Source: an uncultured Campylobacter sp.
GTDB taxonomy: Bacteria > Campylobacterota > Campylobacteria > Campylobacterales > Campylobacteraceae
NCBI GenBank assembly: GCA_938041615.1
Contig: CALISV010000170.1
Coordinates: 1-5,844 of the forward strand
Direction of reading: 5' to 3'
Length of the DNA stretch: 5,844 bases
Positions 1-5,050 of this stretch are shown one piece after another; the stretch's first letter is position 1; every line of letters begins with the position of its first letter. The position numbers and the translations under genes are program-made. The notes below the pieces were generated by a model. It had not been told where the DNA came from, made no database searches, and saw nothing but the letters and a program-made list of their open reading frames with translations.

Positions 1-272
1 TCGAACTCGCTCAATCTAGCGTGCTAGACGGGATAAATTTTGAAAATTTTAGGATAAAAGAGGCTAAATTTAAAGAAGGCGCCAAGTACTACGGACGCAT
101 TTTTATGCCTATTTTCCCAAAGCGAGACGTGGCGATATTTTTTGAGGCGCTAGATGAGAAAACCGCCAAAATCACGCGCATAAACGAGAGCGACGAGAGC
201 GACTACAACGGCTACGTGACGGCCAGAGAGCGCGCTATGATAAGAGAACTAAAGGAGATGAACGATGAGTAA
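1..272 (+). CDS. Hypothetical protein, 3' part (5' end outside window)
   Basis: The frame is open from the left edge to a TAA at 270-272, giving about 89 visible residues. A GTG at 21 is possible as a start, but no Shine-Dalgarno precedes it and the frame continues upstream, so I treat this as the C-terminal part of a longer gene. The visible protein is soluble and charged: a basic first half (FRIKEAKFKEG, FPKRD) and an acidic tail (NESDESD, ELKEMNDE). It has no membrane segment, signal peptide or cysteine cluster. The stop overlaps the next start by 8 bp (ATGAGTAA), so the two genes are probably translationally coupled. From memory, small unassigned genes lie between ubiA and moaA in C. jejuni, and this may be one of them. 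I do not recognise the family. Confidence 0.75.
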   Translation, partial: ELAQSSVLDGINFENFRIKEAKFKEGAKYYGRIFMPIFPKRDVAIFFEALDEKTAKITRINESDESDYNGYVTARERAMIRELKEMNDE

Positions 273-780
273 CGACTTGATAATATTTGTCATTTTTGGG
301 CTGATTTTGACAGTGCTTTTCGTGCTGGTTTTTATAAAAGATTTAGAGGCCTCGAGAAAATTTTCAAGATACGAAAAAGCTATCGAAAGCCTGATACAAG
401 AGCTTCACGCCGTAAAAAAACAGGTTGCGAATTTTAATCAAAACAGCGAACCGGCCGAATTTGACGTAGTGCAGCTAGAAAGCAACCTCGAACAGCGTCT
501 AAATGAAAAAATAAATCAAAAAATAACTCCGATAATAAATACCCTCCAAGGCATCGAAAGCTCAATAGATAGCTTCCAAAGCCAGCAACAAGATAGACTA
601 TTTACACTTGAAGAGCGCACCAAAAGCATCAGCAAGATCTCCGCTCCAAATGGCGAGGACGACGAAAAGCGCATCGTGCAGATGTATAGCGAAGGCAAAA
701 GTGTCGAAAGCATCGCAAAAGAGCTGTGCGTAGGCGTCGGCAAGGTCGAGCTGACGCTAAAACTGAGAGAGCTGATTTAG
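265..780 (+). CDS. Membrane-anchored coiled-coil protein with C-terminal HTH-like segment
   Basis: This 171-residue protein starts at ATG 265 behind a strong AAAGGAG (251-257, 7-base spacing) inside the previous gene. Residues 5-24 form one hydrophobic helix with very few charges before it and K25-D26 after it. Residues about 27-120 are polar and rich in Gln, Glu and Lys, consistent with a coiled coil. Residues about 134-171 contain EGKSVESIAKELCVGVGKVE, a pattern typical of helix-turn-helix segments (S.E.IA..L..G.G.VE). The arrangement of an N-terminal anchor, coiled coil and small HTH-like tail resembles, from memory, DUF6115/SwrB-type proteins of Firmicutes; homology is unproven. C. jejuni relatives at this position have been labelled periplasmic, but an HTH-like tail fits a cytoplasmic C-terminus better. 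Function unknown. A 139-bp spacer separates it from moaA, which has its own promoter. Confidence 0.85.
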   Translation: MSNDLIIFVIFGLILTVLFVLVFIKDLEASRKFSRYEKAIESLIQELHAVKKQVANFNQNSEPAEFDVVQLESNLEQRLNEKINQKITPIINTLQGIESSIDSFQSQQQDRLFTLEERTKSISKISAPNGEDDEKRIVQMYSEGKSVESIAKELCVGVGKVELTLKLRELI

Positions 781-861
781 TGTTAAAACGCGGGCGCGAA
801 ATATAAAAAAATAACATTATTTTCATACGCGAATTTTAAAAAATTTTAAAGCTTAACTTCC

Positions 862-867
862 TATAAT
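862..867 (+). promoter_or_regulatory. -10 element of probable moaA promoter
   Basis: A perfect TATAAT lies 52 bases before the moaA ATG in an AT-rich spacer. No -35 hexamer is visible, as is usual for Campylobacter sigma-70 promoters. Initiation would fall near 874, giving a leader of roughly 45 nt with a normal ribosome binding site. Confidence 0.6.
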
Positions 868-894
868 GCCTTTTAACCAAATCAAAAACAATTC

Positions 895-907
895 TTTTTG
901 ATAAAAT
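895..907 (+). promoter_or_regulatory. Possible second, proximal extended -10 for moaA
   Basis: TTTTTGATAAAAT combines a T-run, a TGn extension (899-901) and TAAAAT (902-907, five of six matches to TATAAT). Initiation would be near 914, leaving only about 6 nt before ATG 920 and cutting into the AAGGG ribosome binding site (909-913). It could be a minor or nearly leaderless start, or chance in AT-rich DNA. Confidence 0.3.
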
Positions 908-919
908 TAAGGGCGAAAA

Positions 920-1888
920 ATGTTAATAGACGGGCACGGACGGACGGTTGATTATCTGCGTATTTCGGTCACGCAAAGATGCAACTTTAGATGCAAATAC
1001 TGCATGCCTAAAACTCCGTTTAGCTGGGAACCGAGAGAAAATTTACTAAGCTTTGAAGAGCTGTTTTTATTTGTCAAAGTCTGCCTAGACGAAGGCGTAA
1101 AAAAGATCCGTATTACTGGCGGCGAACCGCTACTGCGCAAGGACTTGGACAAATTTATCGCGATGATAAACGAGCATAGCCCTTATGTCGATCTAGCCAT
1201 CACGACAAACGGCTTTATGCTCAAACACTACGCAAAAGCCCTAAAAAACGCGGGTTTAAAGCGCATAAATATGTCGCTTGATAGCCTAAAAACCGAAAAG
1301 GCCAAATTTCTCGCGCAAAAAAGCGTTTTACACGAGGTTTTAGCGGGCCTTGACGCGGCGCTCGAGGCTGGGCTAAAAGTCAAGCTAAACACCGTCGCGC
1401 TAAAAGGCGTAAACGACGACGAGATCGTATCTTTGCTAGAGTTTGCGCGCTCTATGGGCTGTCAAATTCGCTATATCGAATATATGGAAAACGTCCACGC
1501 AAATGACGAGCTAAAAGGCATGAAATCGGCTGAAATTTTAGACGTTATCGCAAAAAAATATCGCTTTGAAGCGGCCGAAAAAATCCCGACCGGTCCAGCT
1601 AGCATCTACCGACTAGAGGACGGCTATACCTTTGGCGTCATCGACCCGCACAAACACGACTTTTGCGAGAGCTGCAACCGCATCCGCCTCACGGCCGAGG
1701 GACATCTCATTCCGTGCCTATACTTCGAGGATGCGATGAGCATAAAAGATGCCGTGAGAAAGGGCGATATAGCGGGCGCTAGCGAGATATTGCGCCAGGT
1801 ACTACAAAACAAGCCAAAAGAAAACAAATGGGCGATCGGCGCTCAAAATGAGACTTCAAGCCGCGCCTTTTACCAAACGGGCGGCTGA
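920..1888 (+). CDS. moaA: GTP 3',8-cyclase MoaA (molybdenum cofactor step 1)
   Basis: MoaA is a cytoplasmic radical SAM enzyme. It converts GTP to 3',8-cyclo-7,8-dihydro-GTP, which MoaC turns into cPMP for molybdenum cofactor. This 322-residue protein is close to the family length. The N-terminal SAM cluster is C21-x3-C25-x2-C28 within [17 protein letters not shown] (67-70) follows in [13 protein letters not shown], then ITTNGF and NMSLDSL. The C-terminal substrate-side cluster is C249-x2-C252-x13-C266, and the protein ends with the conserved Gly-Gly tail (321-322). All signature residues are present. ATG 920 has AAGGG at 909-913. moaC and other moa genes are not in the window. The gene is separated by a terminator from queE and looks monocistronic. 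Its product would supply cofactor to molybdoenzymes such as nitrate reductase and formate dehydrogenase, which I infer from genus biology. Confidence 0.97.
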   Translation: MLIDGHGRTVDYLRISVTQRCNFRCKYCMPKTPFSWEPRENLLSFEELFLFVKVCLDEGVKKIRITGGEPLLRKDLDKFIAMINEHSPYVDLAITTNGFMLKHYAKALKNAGLKRINMSLDSLKTEKAKFLAQKSVLHEVLAGLDAALEAGLKVKLNTVALKGVNDDEIVSLLEFARSMGCQIRYIEYMENVHANDELKGMKSAEILDVIAKKYRFEAAEKIPTGPASIYRLEDGYTFGVIDPHKHDFCESCNRIRLTAEGHLIPCLYFEDAMSIKDAVRKGDIAGASEILRQVLQNKPKENKWAIGAQNETSSRAFYQTGG

Positions 1889-1891
1889 AAA

Positions 1892-1937
1892 CAGGGCTAA
1901 ATTTACGCTAGATTTGACGCAAATTTAGCCTGCTTTT
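1892..1937 (+). terminator. Rho-independent terminator after moaA
   Basis: Four bases after the moaA stop, GGCTAAATTT (1895-1904) pairs perfectly with AAATTTAGCC (1921-1930) around a 16-nt loop. The stem extends by C1892-A1893 with T1931-G1932 across a one-base bulge. TTTT follows at 1934-1937. The stem is mostly A-U, so strength is uncertain, but position and U-run fit termination of moaA. Confidence 0.6.
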
Positions 1938-2066
1938 ATTAAATTTTAATCAAATTTAACTACATCCAAATTTTATATTTTACCTATAAATTTACCGCCG
2001 TTTTTTATCAAAACCCGCTCAAATTTGACACGAAATCGGCTTAACTCCATAAAACTACCCTTCAAA
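1938..2066. other. AAATTT-rich spacer without a recognisable gene
   Basis: This stretch between the moaA terminator and the queE promoter has no coding pattern I trust. It consists largely of spaced AAATTT units in CAAATTT or TAAATTT contexts, with several more in the flanking terminator and queE leader. An open frame from TTG 2025 into queE crosses its end but is rejected as coding. I see no riboswitch, tRNA or small-RNA signature. Confidence 0.5.
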
Positions 2067-2078
2067 TTTTGCTATAAT
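2067..2078 (+). promoter_or_regulatory. Extended -10 promoter of the queE operon
   Basis: TTTTGCTATAAT contains a T-run, a TGn extension (2070-2072) and a perfect TATAAT (2073-2078). Initiation is expected near 2085, about 18 nt before the TTG start at 2103. This promoter probably serves queE, queD, the lipoprotein, the membrane protein and rsmE. The leader is too short to hold a preQ1 riboswitch. Confidence 0.7.
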
Positions 2079-2102
2079 CGACCAAAATTTAAAAGGCGAA
2101 AT

Positions 2103-2867
2103 TTGAGTTTAAACCTGGTCGAGAGTTTTTTAAGTATCCAAGGCGAAGGCGCAAGCAGCGGCCGTTTGGCAATTTTCTTGCGGTTTGCGGGCTGCAACCT
2201 AAACTGTGCGGGCTTTGGAGTGCAGGCCGTTTCGCCCAAAACCGGCGAAACGCTAGTTGGCTGCGACACGATCCGCGCGGTTTTTACGGGACATTTTTCG
2301 TATCAAAAAATCACCCGCGCCGACGAACTCATAAAAATAACGCAAAATTTGAGCGCAAATTTGCGCCGCAAGCCCATCATCGTCATCACGGGCGGCGAAC
2401 CGCTACTGCATCATAAAAACCAAATTTTGCTAGATTTTTTAAATTTTGCGACTAGCGAGGGATACGAGCCGCATTTTGAGACGAACGGTACCATCGAGAT
2501 GGATTTCGCTAGATTTGAGATTTATAAAAGATGCCGCTTTGCCGTCAGCGTCAAGCTCGAAAACAGCGGCGAGAGCGAGGCTAGACGCATCAACGCTAGC
2601 GCTCTAAAAGCCATAAAACAAAACTCCGCGGACAGTTTTTATAAATTCGTCCTTGATAAAAAAAGCGTGGAAGACGGCTCCGCGATAGCGCAAATTTCGC
2701 GTATTTTAGAGCTTTGCGACGCGGAAGTCTTTTGTATGCCGCAAGGTTATGATAAAATAAGCCTCGAGCAAAACGCTGCCGCAGTAGCGCAGTTTGCGAT
2801 CACGCACGGCTTTAACTACTCCGATCGCCTGCATATCAGGCTTTGGGGCGCGAAAGAAGGGGTTTAG
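2103..2867 (+). CDS. queE: 7-carboxy-7-deazaguanine synthase QueE, with unusual cysteine spacing
   Basis: QueE is a radical SAM enzyme that contracts 6-carboxy-5,6,7,8-tetrahydropterin to 7-carboxy-7-deazaguanine on the way to preQ0/preQ1 and queuosine in tRNA. I start it at TTG 2103, giving 254 residues, with AAAAGG (2091-2096) 6 bases upstream and the promoter just before. The frame extends to TTG 2025, but that would put the promoter inside the gene. Supporting motifs are the N-terminal VESFLSIQGEG, GGEP (97-100) in [16 protein letters not shown] (125-130), SVKLEN, FYKFVLDK and the ending HIRLWGAKEGV. The cluster cysteines are C31-x3-C35, but the usual third position is F38. The next candidate is C54 in GCDT after an 18-residue insert, so the motif reads Cx3Cx18C. 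From memory, other Campylobacterota QueE proteins look similar, so this is probably a lineage variant rather than a defect. queD follows 62 bp later. Confidence 0.92.
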   Translation: MSLNLVESFLSIQGEGASSGRLAIFLRFAGCNLNCAGFGVQAVSPKTGETLVGCDTIRAVFTGHFSYQKITRADELIKITQNLSANLRRKPIIVITGGEPLLHHKNQILLDFLNFATSEGYEPHFETNGTIEMDFARFEIYKRCRFAVSVKLENSGESEARRINASALKAIKQNSADSFYKFVLDKKSVEDGSAIAQISRILELCDAEVFCMPQGYDKISLEQNAAAVAQFAITHGFNYSDRLHIRLWGAKEGV

Positions 2868-2902
2868 GGCGTAAATTTAGCCCGCAACTTTACGGCGCAA
2901 AA

Positions 2903-2911
2903 TGATAAAAT
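2903..2911 (+). promoter_or_regulatory. Possible internal promoter ahead of queD
   Basis: TGATAAAAT has a TGn extension and TAAAAT (2906-2911). Initiation would be near 2918, only about 12 nt before ATG 2930 and just before the GGAG ribosome binding site at 2921-2924. It may add transcription of queD and downstream genes, or may be chance AT-rich sequence in the 62-bp queE-queD gap. Confidence 0.3.
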
Positions 2912-2929
2912 TTAATAAACGGAGCTAAG

Positions 2930-3511
2930 ATGATAATAAGAAAAATGTTTAAATTTGAAAACGCTCACATCGTTAGATTTTGTAGCTCAAAACGCTGCAA
3001 AACCAGCATCCACGGACACTCTTATAGGGCCGAAATTTTACTTGAGTCAAATTTTCTCGATAATGCGGGAATGGTGTATGACTTTGGCCTGATGAAGCGT
3101 GACATCGGCTGCATCATCGATAGCTTCGATCACTGCACGACGATATTTAGCGGCGACGGTGCGGAGTACAAAAACGACCTCAAAAAGCACTCCGCGCGCT
3201 GGATCGAGATCCCGCTAAATCCCTCCGCAGAGCAGTTTTGTAGGATATTTTTCGTGATGATCGATAGGCTTTTGAAAACTACGCAGATGCAAAACGGCGA
3301 GCGCGAAGTGAAGCTTCACAGCGTCATCGTCCACGAGACCGATACGGGCTACGCGCAGTGCTTTAGAGAGGATGCGTACAACACAAAAATGGGCGAGGTA
3401 AATTTGAACGAGATCGTTTTTTCTGATGGCGTGAGAGCCGAGTGGGAGGACGCGGAGCTGTTTGAGAAAATCAAGCTAGGCAAAAAAATAGTAAATCCAA
3501 AGGAGGTCTAG
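2930..3511 (+). CDS. queD: 6-carboxy-5,6,7,8-tetrahydropterin synthase QueD (PTPS family)
   Basis: QueD converts 7,8-dihydroneopterin triphosphate to 6-carboxytetrahydropterin, the substrate of QueE encoded just upstream. ATG 2930 has GGAG at 2921-2924. Zinc-ligand histidines are H13 (FENAHIV) and H28 and H30 (IHGHSY). The likely catalytic Cys is C23, four residues before HGH instead of the three in E. coli QueD. The Asp-His pair is D67-H68 (SFDHCTT), NPSAEQ (97-102) matches the usual NPTAEN segment, and E136 in VHET is the expected pterin-anchoring Glu. At 193 residues it is clearly longer than the roughly 120-residue E. coli enzyme, with an insert at about 76-92 and a 50-residue C-terminal extension. 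Some PTPS-family members have other roles, but pairing with queE supports queuosine synthesis. Its last codons carry the lipoprotein ribosome binding site. Confidence 0.92.
   Translation: MIIRKMFKFENAHIVRFCSSKRCKTSIHGHSYRAEILLESNFLDNAGMVYDFGLMKRDIGCIIDSFDHCTTIFSGDGAEYKNDLKKHSARWIEIPLNPSAEQFCRIFFVMIDRLLKTTQMQNGEREVKLHSVIVHETDTGYAQCFREDAYNTKMGEVNLNEIVFSDGVRAEWEDAELFEKIKLGKKIVNPKEV
3499..3507 (+). promoter_or_regulatory. Strong Shine-Dalgarno within the queD 3' end
   Basis: AAAGGAGGT is a near-perfect complement of the 16S rRNA 3' end and is the strongest ribosome binding site in the window. It overlaps the last codons of queD and sits 9 bases before ATG 3517, which fixes the lipoprotein start. 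Confidence 0.8.
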
Positions 3512-3516
3512 CGCAA

Positions 3517-3699
3517 ATGAGGAAAATTTTTGCGATTTTGACGCTGGCGGCGCTGTTTTTTAGCGGCTGCGAGGAGAAAAAGGAGCCCGCGTCGCTGGAT
3601 CTAGGCGGCACGGTACCTAGCGACGTACCTATCGCGCAAAGCGATGCGAATGTAAGTATCGACGAAAATATGCCGCCAGAGCCGGTGCCTGAAAAATGA
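3517..3699 (+). CDS. Small lipoprotein (60 residues), function unknown
   Basis: The protein has a type II signal peptide: basic MRK, a hydrophobic stretch at about residues 4-15, and lipobox FSGC with C18 as the lipidation site. Residues after Cys are E-E, so there is no Asp at +2 and no inner-membrane retention signal of the E. coli type. The mature part is only 43 residues, acidic and proline-rich (EKKEPAS, ENMPPEPVPEK), with no folded-domain signature and probably disordered. There is no CxxCH haem motif. From memory, the C. jejuni gene at this position is called a haem-binding lipoprotein; nothing here shows that. It begins 5 bp after queD, and its TGA overlaps the next ATG (ATGA at 3696-3699), indicating coupling to the membrane protein. 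The signal peptide plus strong ribosome binding site make it a convincing gene despite its size. Confidence 0.85.
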   Translation: MRKIFAILTLAALFFSGCEEKKEPASLDLGGTVPSDVPIAQSDANVSIDENMPPEPVPEK

Positions 3700-4109
3700 A
3701 ATTTAACGAACACCTATCAGAGCTCTACGAGCTAGCGCGCTCCATCCACATCGGGCTTGCCTTTGCGCTTTTGGCCTTAGTCGCGGCGCACTTTTGCCTG
3801 ATAAATTTCGGCATAAACTCGCCAGCCTACGCTAAACGCATCAGACTGTTTTTGCCTACCTACTACGCGTTTTTGGCCGCGATGATGCTTACGGGGCTGC
3901 TTTTGATGAGCGTTTTTTACTTTTATCCGAGTTTCAAAGCTCTCGTTATGATCGCGGTTTGGGCGCTACTTATCGGGCTTGGAGCGATGGAGTTTAAGCG
4001 GCTAAAAACGGCGATAAAAACAAAAAATTTTGCCGATTTTAGAGCCAAAATGCGCCTAAAAATCGCGGCTGATTTTGTTTTGATACTAATTGCAAGCGGG
4101 GTGAGATGA
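3696..4109 (+). CDS. Four-helix integral membrane protein, function unknown
   Basis: The protein has 137 residues with four predicted membrane helices at about 17-39, 55-76, 80-98 and 121-136. A basic loop between helices three and four (KRLKTAIKTK and RAKMRLK) suggests that loop is cytoplasmic. Helix one carries H18 and H32, about 14 residues apart, a spacing that could place both on one helix near opposite membrane faces. Small membrane proteins of this sort sometimes bind b-haem, but here that is only a guess. I do not recognise a family; from memory C. jejuni has an integral membrane protein at the same place. It overlaps the lipoprotein upstream and rsmE downstream by 4 bp each (ATGA), so all three are probably translated as a unit. 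Confidence 0.85.
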   Translation: MKFNEHLSELYELARSIHIGLAFALLALVAAHFCLINFGINSPAYAKRIRLFLPTYYAFLAAMMLTGLLLMSVFYFYPSFKALVMIAVWALLIGLGAMEFKRLKTAIKTKNFADFRAKMRLKIAADFVLILIASGVR

Positions 4110-4762
4110 AATTTTTATATTCAAAAGAGGCCAAAAACGAGCAAATAAGGCTCGAGGGCGAGGCGTTTTTACACCTGAAGGCGCGGCGCGCTAAGGTAGG
4201 CGAGCGCATCGACGTGCGAAATTTGACCGACGGACAAAACCACATCTATGAAATCGTAAATTTAGACAAAAGGGGCGCGGAGCTAAATTTGATATTTTCG
4301 CACGACGTGGAAGCGCGAAATAGCGATCTAACGCTAGCTTGGGCCGTCATCGATCCAAAAACGATCGAAAAAGCGCTACCTAGCCTAAACGAAATGGGCG
4401 TAGCTAAAATCGTCTTTTTTTACGGCGAGTTTTCGCAAAAAAACTTTAAACTAGATTTTTCACGGTTGGAGCGTATTTTGATAAGCTCGTGCGAGCAGTG
4501 CGGACGAAACGATTTGATGAAATTTGAAATTTATAAAAGCCTGAACGAGCTAGTAAAATTTTATCCAAGTATCGCTCTTGTCGACTTTGAGGGCGAAAAT
4601 CTAGACGGCTATGCGGGCAAGGAAATTTTAGCGATCGGACCTGAGGGCGGATTTAGCCAGAGCGAGCGAGAAGCCGTCGCGAAAAAATACGGGCTGAGAG
4701 CAAAAAATATTTTGCGCTCGCAAACGGCGATTTTAGGCATAGCGGCTAAAATTTTAATTTAA
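4106..4762 (+). CDS. rsmE: 16S rRNA (uracil-1498-N3)-methyltransferase RsmE
   Basis: RsmE is a SPOUT-family enzyme that uses SAM to methylate N3 of U1498 in helix 44 of 16S rRNA, near the decoding centre. The 218-residue protein has an N-terminal PUA-like RNA-binding part (about 1-70, including HLKARRAKVGERIDV). The SPOUT domain carries EQCGRN (130-135), the SAM-binding loop IGPEGGFSQSE (177-187) and the knot motif NILRSQTAILG (201-211). These correspond to SEQCGR, GPEGG and RVLRTETA in well-known members. It is slightly shorter than the E. coli protein of about 243 residues. ATG 4106 overlaps the TGA of the membrane protein, so translation probably depends on coupling. It is the last gene of its group; the rpmE promoter begins about 20 bp after its stop. 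I see no clear terminator there. Confidence 0.95.
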   Translation: MKFLYSKEAKNEQIRLEGEAFLHLKARRAKVGERIDVRNLTDGQNHIYEIVNLDKRGAELNLIFSHDVEARNSDLTLAWAVIDPKTIEKALPSLNEMGVAKIVFFYGEFSQKNFKLDFSRLERILISSCEQCGRNDLMKFEIYKSLNELVKFYPSIALVDFEGENLDGYAGKEILAIGPEGGFSQSEREAVAKKYGLRAKNILRSQTAILGIAAKILI

Positions 4763-4780
4763 ATTTGATTTTTTACGAAG

Positions 4781-4793
4781 TTTTTTGTATAAT
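4781..4793 (+). promoter_or_regulatory. Promoter of rpmE-rsmI
   Basis: TTTTTTG followed directly by TATAAT (4788-4793) is a typical Campylobacter-style sigma-70 promoter with a T-run and no obvious -35. Initiation near 4800 would give a leader of about 45 nt before rpmE. Confidence 0.7.
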
Positions 4794-4845
4794 CTCGCCT
4801 TACTTTAAATGAAAATTAAAAAATCAGACGATAAAAGGACAAAAA

Positions 4846-5046
4846 ATGAAAAAAGAAATTCATCCGGAATTTGTTGAGTGCAAAGTAACTTGCGCTTGCG
4901 GCAATACCTTCACTACGAAGTCAAACAAAAGCGAAATCAGAGTGGATATCTGCTCAGAGTGCCATCCATTTTTCACAGGTAGCGAAAAGATCGTAGATAG
5001 CGCAGGTCGCGTCGATAAATTTAAGAAAAAATATAACTTAAAATAA
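4846..5046 (+). CDS. rpmE: 50S ribosomal protein L31, zinc-binding type
   Basis: L31 bridges the large and small subunits near the central protuberance. This 66-residue protein is of usual length for bacterial L31 and starts at ATG 4846 with AAAGGA (4834-4839, 6-base spacing). It is the zinc-containing (C+) form: C16 and C18 (TCACGNTF) pair with C36 and C39 ([10 protein letters not shown]). The family's HPEF near the N-terminus and a basic KFKKKYNLK tail are also present. The zinc-free paralogue found in some bacteria under zinc limitation is not in the window. It has its own promoter, and rsmI starts 4 bp after its stop, suggesting a two-gene transcript linking a ribosomal protein with an rRNA-modifying enzyme. 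Confidence 0.97.
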   Translation: MKKEIHPEFVECKVTCACGNTFTTKSNKSEIRVDICSECHPFFTGSEKIVDSAGRVDKFKKKYNLK

Positions 5047-5050
5047 TCCT

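Noticed and set aside
629..826. Minus-strand open frame overlapping the coiled-coil gene and spacer
   Set aside because: It is Arg/Cys-rich shadow sequence antisense to a well-supported gene, with no conserved pattern.
790..835. Possible terminator or hairpin after the coiled-coil gene
   Set aside because: AAAATAA/TTATTTT pairs around a 2-nt loop with only a distant CGCG/CGCG closing pair. The stem is too weak and loop too tight to call.
868..919. Molybdenum cofactor riboswitch upstream of moaA
   Set aside because: The leader is about 45 nt and AT-rich without the long multi-stem fold such an element needs.
2079..2102. preQ1 riboswitch upstream of queE
   Set aside because: The expected leader is only about 18 nt, too short for a preQ1 aptamer, and no aptamer-like hairpin with an A-rich tail is present.
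1889..2102. Hidden small gene or RNA in the moaA-queE spacer
   Set aside because: Beyond the terminator, promoter and AAATTT repeats there is no ribosome binding site with an open frame, and no compact GC-rich structure.
2867..2896. Hairpins between queE and queD
   Set aside because: GGGC/GCCC and CGTAAA/TTTACG can each pair but are short, compete with each other and have no U-run. The downstream genes look co-transcribed.
4421..4430. Homopolymer tracts as phase-variation switches
   Set aside because: The longest runs are about seven T or A, such as the T-run here in rsmE and an A-run near 3482. No G or C run long enough for typical Campylobacter phase variation is present.
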